DNA from: Litomosoides sigmodontis
Lineage: Eukaryota; Nematoda; Chromadorea; Rhabditida; Onchocercidae
Assembly: GCA_963070105.1 (NCBI GenBank)
Contig: OY718808.1
Location: 372,001-436,000, forward strand
Direction of reading: 5' to 3'
Length of the DNA stretch: 64,000 bases
This document shows, one piece after another, positions 57,001 to 64,000 of the stretch. Position 1 is the stretch's first letter; each line of letters starts with the position of its first letter. The translations under genes were made by a program, and so were the position numbers. The notes beneath the pieces were generated by a model. The model made no database searches. It was not told where the DNA came from and was given only the letters and a program-made list of their open reading frames with translations.

Positions 57001-57690
57001 ACATTTCAAACAGCCAAATTTGATTGGTTGGCGTATTTCGATCGCCTTGCTTTTAATGCTTCCAACTATTAATGTCTTTTTTCGAATTTACAGAGAACAG
57101 TTGCAAAAAAGTTAGCCTTCTAGCAATTCTATTCTCTTTACGTCATTTAAGTATTCAAGCAAAGGCTCTCGAAGTTTAACACTGCCTAAAAAACACCGCG
57201 TTGTGAAACAATTCAATTAGAAATTTATATATCATTACGTGGAGACCCCTCACCTATCACATGTTCTTCATCCGAAGAGAAGAACGGATGGAAAGGGGAA
57301 TTAGATGAGGGAAGTGATCGAACATTACCCCAACGTCGTCATGTCGCAGTGAACTTTGAGCAACAGAATCTATCACTTCTTTAAAATTCCCACTGACAGA
57401 AGGAAATCGTCCACCTCGCAGAAAATGGTGTGCACATGAAGTTGAAATTTTTCATTAATAATAATGATGAGAGCAATTAAAAGCACTATATTGCCTGGTT
57501 GTGTGAAATTTGCCAAGAAATTAACGATACGTTATGAGAAAGTCAACTTCCGCTAATTCCACGCAGTAAATGTTCAAAAAGGAACAGAAATTCACATTCA
57601 CGGGGAACAGGCGCTAGCTAATTCTTGAAAGTTTTACTTAAAAGAGCTGCGAAAAACCAGGCTAAGAAAAGAGCTAGAGAGCATTTGACC
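54058..57690. other. No recognised gene
   Basis: AT-rich, both strands checked for family motifs and exon chains. Open frames at 54364-54549, 56209-56415 and 56434-56655 (+) are unsupported. Includes the 3' flank of the lectin gene. Confidence 0.45.
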
Positions 57691-60600
57691 CTAAGAGTTG
57701 TAGACGTCTTTCTCGCAAACGAAGCCCTGATCCGGATGCTTCAATTCAGCGCAGTTAGTTACCAACCACTTCCCGTCAGATTTTGTGGTACCTACCATCA
57801 CACACCCAATTCGTGGTTCCGGTTCTCCTACATCCCAATTAGTGTAAATCACTGGTTCACCGCTTTGCCATCTAAAAGTACGATTCATGTCTTTGAGTAA
57901 ACCTATCCAATACGTACCATTTCCACCTGCGTTGTAGATATCTGCAATAAACTACTTTGTGAAATTTTTAATAACTTAATTTTTTTCAAATCTATTTGCA
58001 TGAAAAAAGTTGTGATGTGGTGAGAACAGTTTTTTCTTGAAAAAAGGTTATTCATGAAAATTGCTGTTGTCCGATTCAACTCCTCCCTGACGTCACATCT
58101 GTTAGTATTTCAAACTATTTCTTGACTTCACGCTTGATTCACCTATTTAACAATTTATATATTAGGAATTGCTCACACGTTATATAATTTCCCTGTTGAG
58201 AGTCTCGGATTGTAACCAAATTTGCATTTAACTTAGCGCAAAAGTCAGATCCTTCTACATAAGTGAAACGACCGTGGACCTGAAATGATGAGAAAAATAG
58301 AATTTAATCTTTCCCGAAAGTATGAAAGGCTTCTCCTTGAATTTTTGATGGAAAACAAAATTGGAGCACTTCATAATACCGGTAGATAACACTTCTGCCT
58401 GAATTGCCACCACGAGCTGCTGCAAGGTTCTGAAACAAACTGTTATTATTATTAATTCATAGAAAATTTCATCCATAAAAATAATTAGCGTCAAAATGAC
58501 GAACCAATACAACAGCGCCAAAAACTATTTCCTAATTTAATTATCGAATTTAAATATTAGAGGTCCATTTATAGTATTATGAAACGTACAGGTAGATCCA
58601 TCAATTGTGGAAGCAGCGAATTTACCCTCTGTATCATCAAACTTTTTCACATTGATATCAGTACCGTTGCAATATTAGATTTATCTTTCCGCAAAACTGT
58701 TTCAAAGTTTTTTTTAAAAGCTAAGAGTCAAAAATGTTATTTAATTAAATTTAGACATTTATACATACCTATTCCGAATTGTTTAGAATGCGGATCCGGA
58801 ACACAGTAGCCTGCCATAACACAGATCTCGTCAATCGAGCAGTGCCTGTTGACTTTGCACTCTAAAATGCTTCACTCTATACTCTTAAGCACAAGATACA
58901 TCTAATAGAATTTTTCACTGATTCATTTATCACTTCACTTTTGTAAGGATATGAAAGATGACATCGTCCATCCCGGCAAACTCCCAACTTCTCGCAGTTT
59001 GCGTCCGTGTCACATCCTGCAAAGATCACAGCAAGTTAGTAAGAAAAAATTTCGTAGTGCAATTCAACAGACTTATTATTTATTCAACTCCATCATTACT
59101 ACGATACTAATTTACTTGGGCCAAATTTTGGAAAGGAGGGATCCAGAACACAGTATCCATCAACCGCGCAGAGCTGTTCAGCGCCACATTGGCTGTCATT
59201 TAAGCAAACTGAAATGAACGTTTAGCATTTAAAGAATGCACAGCTCGAAAATTGACCAACAGATTTGATTTTGCATTAACGAAAGCAATGAATGGTGTCT
59301 TTCACTCTACCAATATTATTTGGAAGCCAATTCACGGATATACACCTCCTGTCCCTACAAATTTCGCTTCTTCTGCAGTCTGAATTCACTTCGCACAGTA
59401 GTTCTGCAATGGACAATTACGCTACCAGCAAAATGCAAATTGCAAACGATTAAAATGAAATTAATTCCTACAGGAAACTTTGAATAGCATCAATATTCGG
59501 ATGAAAGTTATTTGGAAGAAGCAACGTGAACTACCACGCGAAGCCCAATAATTCGTTTCTGATATGAGAGAATTCCACCCCGGGACGAGGGAATCCGTAG
59601 TTGTCGGTAAAGTTGTTGCTTCAGATAATGCCGGAAGTTTTCCCTCATCCGTTTCTTCAGTTACTGCGTGAGCTTCTGTCTCGTCCTTTGATGCTGTCAC
59701 ATCCAACTTTTCTACCGTCGTCCCGTCCGCTGCATCCAGCTCCGCTGTCTCGGATACTGTTCGTGAATCGGATAACTCTGCTTCATACGGTTCATCAAAC
59801 GTGTCCCACGGATGCGGTGTACTCGATGGCACTGTGCTTGGCGCTTTAGATTTTGTCATTCTTTGAGCTTGAAATGTTGTCGTGTCCATTGCGATCTCAT
59901 CATCTGCGCTAGATTTCACTAATTCTCCTCTGCTTGGTAACTCAGCCGCCCTCTGCCCATCACCGTTGATAGTCGCAGATTTAAAATTTTGCACGCATAT
60001 ACCACTCCAACACGTCTGCCAAGATTTGCAATGATAGTCAGTGTTACAATCTGAAACAGACTTGCCTTTCTTTTATTTCTTTCTAATAACAAAATCTACT
60101 GAAATGCCTAATTCCCATCAATCACTGTTGAACTGGCATGGCGCAGAGGACGCTAAAATATATGAATCTTTATAGCTAAGATGTTCGAAAACAGAGCTGG
60201 CAAAGCTACCCTGAATGTTCATGAAGGCATTTCTTAACATATTTTCATAAACCTGGAAAAATTCGTCAAAATTGAAATCTAAATGTTCTTTACAACATTT
60301 CGGTAATATACATGGAGATTGCCTCCCTTTGCCTCTCAGTGCCAGTACCGGTTCCAAATCCGGAATGCATTTCCTCTCGTCACAAATTTGATCAATATTG
60401 CAATCAGTTTGTCTGCTGCAGCCTGAAAAAGCAATGAGCACTCTCCTCAATGAAGTCCCAAACAAACGAAGCTATAATATCGAATCACAAATGTGATAAT
60501 TTATTGAAAATGAATTTGAAATTCGAACATCTCATCTGCATATTTGAACGCCCTGCCTGATTTAAGGTCTCAGTGTTGAGGAACCTATTTCTTTCTAAGC

Positions 60601-61013
60601 TACGTTATGTCACAAATAATTTGACGAGCGACTGGTGGCATTCGAAATGCTGAATTTGTCACACATCCTTTGAATCTGATGACCTTTGCCAAATGAACTC
60701 AGTGCTTTTTAATTCTTCCCTCTCCGCTGTCGGCAGCATCTTTAAAAGAGAGCTAAAGAGAACGATCGCAATGATAAAGGGATTCTGATTTTAGAGACGG
60801 TAAATCGTAGGGATACTGCGCTTACAGTAATTTAGCAGCAGAAAATTTTTAGCTAGGAAAAATGAATTGAAAGTGCTCGCCGGAAAACTGCAGTGAAAAA
60901 AAGTAAATTATCACGACAGTGTGATGAACTTAGTAGTAATTAATTACAAGGAATTACTTACTTTTTCCATCGGCGCCGATCACAAATATAATGCATAACA
61001 GGAACTTTTCCAT
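57691..61013 (-). CDS. Secreted protein: six four-cysteine modules plus C-type lectin domain
   Basis: Ten exons: 61013-60962 (signal peptide MEKFLLCIIFVIGADG), 60422-60210, 60050-59535, 59403-59311, 59208-59116, 59016-58939, 58861-58769, 58429-58380, 58279-58177 and 57941-57691; 513 residues, phases consistent. Six modules of form C-x5-C-x5-C-x4/5-C occur, e.g. CSRQTDCNIDQICDERKC, CEVNSDCRRSEICRDRRC, CDTDANCEKLGVCRDGRC. Most occupy a phase 1-1 exon, three of them 93 nt long. Between modules 2 and 3 is a ~150-residue Thr/Ser/Asp/Glu-rich stretch. The C-terminus (~380-505) is a complete C-type lectin fold: CSSSWWQFRQKCY, FCAKLNANLVTI, YWIGL, GEPVIYTNW, CVMV, GKW and FVCEK. Canonical Ca2+-binding EPN/QPD and WND motifs are not evident (NWDVGEPEP, GKW). 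The end of exon 2 is uncertain: a second phase-1 donor lies at 60126/60125. Probably an extracellular recognition or matrix protein. Confidence 0.87.
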
Positions 61014-63026
61014 TTCAGATTTTACAGACAAAATTCCAAAACCAAAAGCACCTAAACCGTTGTACAAATATTTGAATGAATGAATTGGACTTAGAGGCAG
61101 CCACAGGCAGCCATGCTCCTTGAAAATATCATTTACCATAAACTAAACAGAACATTCCCTGACTTTCAGACTTTTGGGAAAGAGATTTCCGTGTGGTAAA
61201 ATGAGGAAAGGTGAAAAAAGGCGTAGATAGAAACGTACCCAACAAGTAATTAATGAAAGTAAACTTCGTTTCCTTTCATTTAAATACGAAGAGAAGTATG
61301 GGAACAGTGGATGAATAATCGAAAAATGTGTCATTCAAAGGACATCCATCCAAAAATTTCTTGTTTTTTACCTGAAATTGCATCAAATTTGGGTTCTACT
61401 AGTGTTTTAAATATAGTTTGACGATGCCCTTTGATGCCCCCCCGCAATATTTCTCTCTTATAACCTGAAAAATTGTAAGAGCATTCTTCTGGATAAAATC
61501 CTAGAGTTTGTGCACTTTCTTCTACTACACATTTATTAATCAACTTATTTTTCTCAGTTTGCCGATAATTTTGTGTTCCGAAGTCATCAAGTAATTCATC
61601 TTCTCGGCGAAAATTTCAATTGTGCTTAAGTTAGAACTGATATGCTAAAATTGCAGATATGCAATCCGAGCATTTCAGAATAAATGAATTGTCCACAACA
61701 AGCAAACTGTCATTTGCAACATTCGCCTTTTTGGCAGAATATCTTTGTGGTCGAAGCTACTCGGTCAGTCCAATGCCCCAAACAGAGTGATTTCATTCGA
61801 GGAAAGTGGCATCACCGATCTTATTCATTTGATCAGGGATTTGAGGGCAAAAATAATGGGAAATATTATACAATAACACTATGAAAAAAACCTTGACAGA
61901 TTCAAATTCAGGCACTTTTACCGGAGACTATTTTAAAATTGAATAAATCTTTTTATTGAATTGGGATAAACATAAGAAACGTCAAATGTTCCACCAGAAG
62001 TTGGACGAGAAAATCTTTTAATTAATAATATTTACTTTATTCTGCGTAAACTCTCGAAATAAATTATTGCTGCAAGTAAATATTGCCGATATATAGCAGT
62101 AAATAAGTAAATAAACAGTAAGTAAGAGGCGGCGAGATTAAAAGCACAATAGATTGAAATTTCAAAATACAGTTTTCAAACTTCAAAATATCCTGCAATC
62201 AAAGTATCAATTCCAGTTATTTTAGTGGAATGCTGTACAAAATTTGATTTTTAAATCTTCGATGAATTTATAACCGGTTAATTACATTTTTTCCATCGGT
62301 CACTTTCACTACATGCGTAATTTATCTGTCCCTTCAAACATCACAAATGGAAAAAGATAATGTGATCGGTAAAAAATAATCGTCAGAATGGACGGAAATA
62401 ATAAAATTCTCTAAACAAATTATCAATTTAAGTAAATGAATAGTTTTCACTTTTTTAAATAAATAATTTAATAATTAAATGTAAATTTTTCATTTTAAAA
62501 TTCTCTAAATGGATTTTAGCAATCGAATATGCATCGATTTCTACGAACGTAACGCAAAACTATTTTTTCCGTTGAAGGAAAATCAAATAATAAACAAGGA
62601 AAAAGAAAAACCCCGCGTAAAAAGAGAAAAGAAGGTAATGTGAAAATATTTTTCAAAATTTAGACTTCAAAGTTTGCAAGAAATTTCTTTTATTTTCATG
62701 ATTTAACACAAAGCAAACATAAGTGGTAAAAAATAAACAGCGAAATATACAGTTGATGCTTAACATTGCTTAATCCTTATTAAATCTTCATTTTCAGCCA
62801 AGCCTGTATTATCACGTAACACGTCACGTACCATGACGCCTTTTAAGCTTAAAAATAGTCATTATTAAAAGACTGCTTGAAAAGTGCACTTAAGACTTGG
62901 TTGAAAAGTATTATTGGAAGAGAATAATCAAGAAATGTGTTAGTATTACATGAAGACACTTGAAACAAATAATTTGCTGGCACAATATTTGCTCATTTCG
63001 TAACGGTAGCCTTTCAAGGCTTGAAG
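61014..63026. other. Upstream of the lectin gene; one orphan exon candidate
   Basis: On the minus strand 61464-61372 is bounded by TTTTTCAG and CAG|GTAAAA. It is 93 nt, phase 1-1, and reads YKREILRGGIKGHRQTIFK and on. Size and phase match the lectin gene's module exons, but it has no cysteines and lies 5' of the signal-peptide exon. It may belong to an alternative 5' transcript or a neighbouring gene. An open frame at 61684-61884 (+) is unassigned. Confidence 0.35.
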
Positions 63027-63685
63027 CTACACATTATTACCGGTTAATTGCAATCGCGTTGGATTTAGGATGGAATTGTCATGCAAATTTGGCAATTTTG
63101 ATTTCATTCGCCGCTGCTCTAAAATCCTTGCATTATATTCATTTTCTTCTTGGTGACGGTTAGCAGTCATCGGGTCGAATAATTCAGTTGCGGAACAGTC
63201 TTCTGAAGGGCTTCGACGCATTCACTTTTCATCTCATTTAAACTTGCTAGTTATTCCATCAAATTCGAAATTTATAGAATATATTTGAAAAGCTAGAATC
63301 TTATCATTGAACAATTACGACAGAGAAAAAAATGATGCTCGTCTTTCAATTGAGATTTATGAAAAAGAAGAAAAGTTACGTTTCAGTAAGTTAATGAACT
63401 GTTGGTTGCACGTTTTACGTGTTCCATCCGATGATGCATTTCTTCTGCTCTTTTCAAATTTGACTAGTGCCTGCGTAGCATAAACTTGATTAGGCTGCTT
63501 CACTTGCAATTCCAGAAGATTATTGTTGCTCAACAATTCCTCGCAGCTTTTCCGAGCACACAGACGAGGGTTCTTCACGACGGAAATGTTCAGAAGAATT
63601 AGAATTATCAGCAACAAAAGGCAAATAATGATGACAAGCATTTGTTTTGTTGTCAATGACGTGAAATTAGTTGTCGGCGATATTG
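63027..63685 (-). CDS. Single-pass membrane protein, 3' exons (unrecognised)
   Basis: Two exons, 63685-63380 and 63202-63027, joined at phase 1 (C|GTAACT). After TTNFTSLTTKQM comes a strongly hydrophobic span, LVIIICLLLLIILILLNISV, then a ~135-residue hydrophilic region with CARKSCEEL, a DCSATELFDPMTANRHQEEN patch and a basic RRMKSKLPN. It has one TM helix and no recognised domain; orientation is unclear. The first listed exon opens with a phase-1 acceptor, so at least one further 5' exon exists. The open stretch 63900-64000 ends in a phase-1 donor and could be it. Confidence 0.6.
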
Positions 63686-63899
63686 CTGAAATGAAAAGCT
63701 AAATTATGAAAACTTGATAGTTTACTAAAAAATGAATGGAACATCGGATGGTCTCACGGGCATAATAAAAAGTAGTTTTAGCAAACCTTAAATGCATTCT
63801 GTGAACACTTAAATTTCACTTTTTCAATCTCATTATTGCACTTTTAACAAGCGCTCTTCAACGGCGTAATTTATACAATGAGTGTGCTTGAACACGAAC

Positions 63900-64000
63900 C
63901 AGAATTTCGAAATGTTAAAATAGCATCCAACATAGGGTGTTCGCCTTCATCGTGATTATCATTATCGTCGATCTGAATAACTGCGGCAAGTATCTGGCTG
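63900..64000 (-). CDS. Possible upstream exon at window edge (partial)
   Basis: Open on the minus strand to the window end, reading SQILAAVIQIDDNDNHDEGE and on to TFRNS, followed by a phase-1 G|GTTCGT donor. That phase matches the acceptor at 63686/63685, which makes it a candidate 5' exon of the membrane-protein gene. The donor is not canonical beyond GT. Confidence 0.3.

Noticed and set aside
57625..57900. 91-codon plus-strand ORF
   Set aside because: Antisense shadow of the last C-type lectin exon, whose fold residues are clear on the minus strand.
59601..59849. 82-codon plus-strand ORF
   Set aside because: Antisense of the acidic Thr/Ser-rich region of the lectin gene.

Overview
The window looks like eukaryotic nuclear DNA from a nematode, probably AT-rich and spirurid or filarial-like. 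Evidence: about one third GC, many short exons (45-500 nt) with 40-2500 nt introns, T-rich TTTCAG acceptors, no bacterial operon signals, and protein families matching known metazoan ones. Genus is an inference I cannot settle from sequence alone. I built gene models by hand from splice sites, reading-phase continuity and family recognition; junction coordinates are given in each entry.

Region by region. 1-5.4 kb is repeat-dominated: five copies of an ~80 bp AT-rich core set in polypurine DNA, a 14-bp minisatellite, an (AT)n tract and a ~640 bp (ATT)n tract. 7.07-10.74 kb (-) is a globin gene with two alternative first coding exons, one with an N-myristoylation motif. 10.7-18.9 kb has no recognised gene. 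18.89-21.19 kb (-) is a BROX-type BRO1-domain gene ending in a CaaX box. 23.45-26.14 kb (+) is an unrecognised repeat protein, mostly one DPNYQ/DIFG unit per exon. 27.55-28.99 kb (-) is NAA10 (DAF-31-like). 30.4-31.76 kb (+) is an unrecognised cysteine-rich gene. 31.8-38.3 kb is mostly unassigned, with a signal-peptide ORF and a GC-rich island. 38.30-40.21 kb (-) is the GINS subunit PSF1. 40.2-45.1 kb holds weak exon candidates. 45.12-49.94 kb (-) is a four-TM LAPTM4-like protein with a long cytoplasmic tail. 50-57.7 kb is largely empty apart from an ORF related to a decayed copy at 16.5 kb. 57.69-61.01 kb (-) is a secreted protein with six four-cysteine modules and a C-terminal C-type lectin domain. 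63.03-63.69 kb (-) is a single-TM protein probably continuing past the window edge.

The genes look functionally unrelated: DNA replication (PSF1), co-translational N-terminal acetylation (NAA10), endosome/nuclear-envelope membrane (BROX, LAPTM4-like), oxygen/redox chemistry at membranes (globin) and secreted recognition (lectin). I see no bacterial, viral or CRISPR-like system, tRNA or rRNA. The most notable points are the globin exon duplication, the four-cysteine/lectin architecture and the exon-coded repeat protein.
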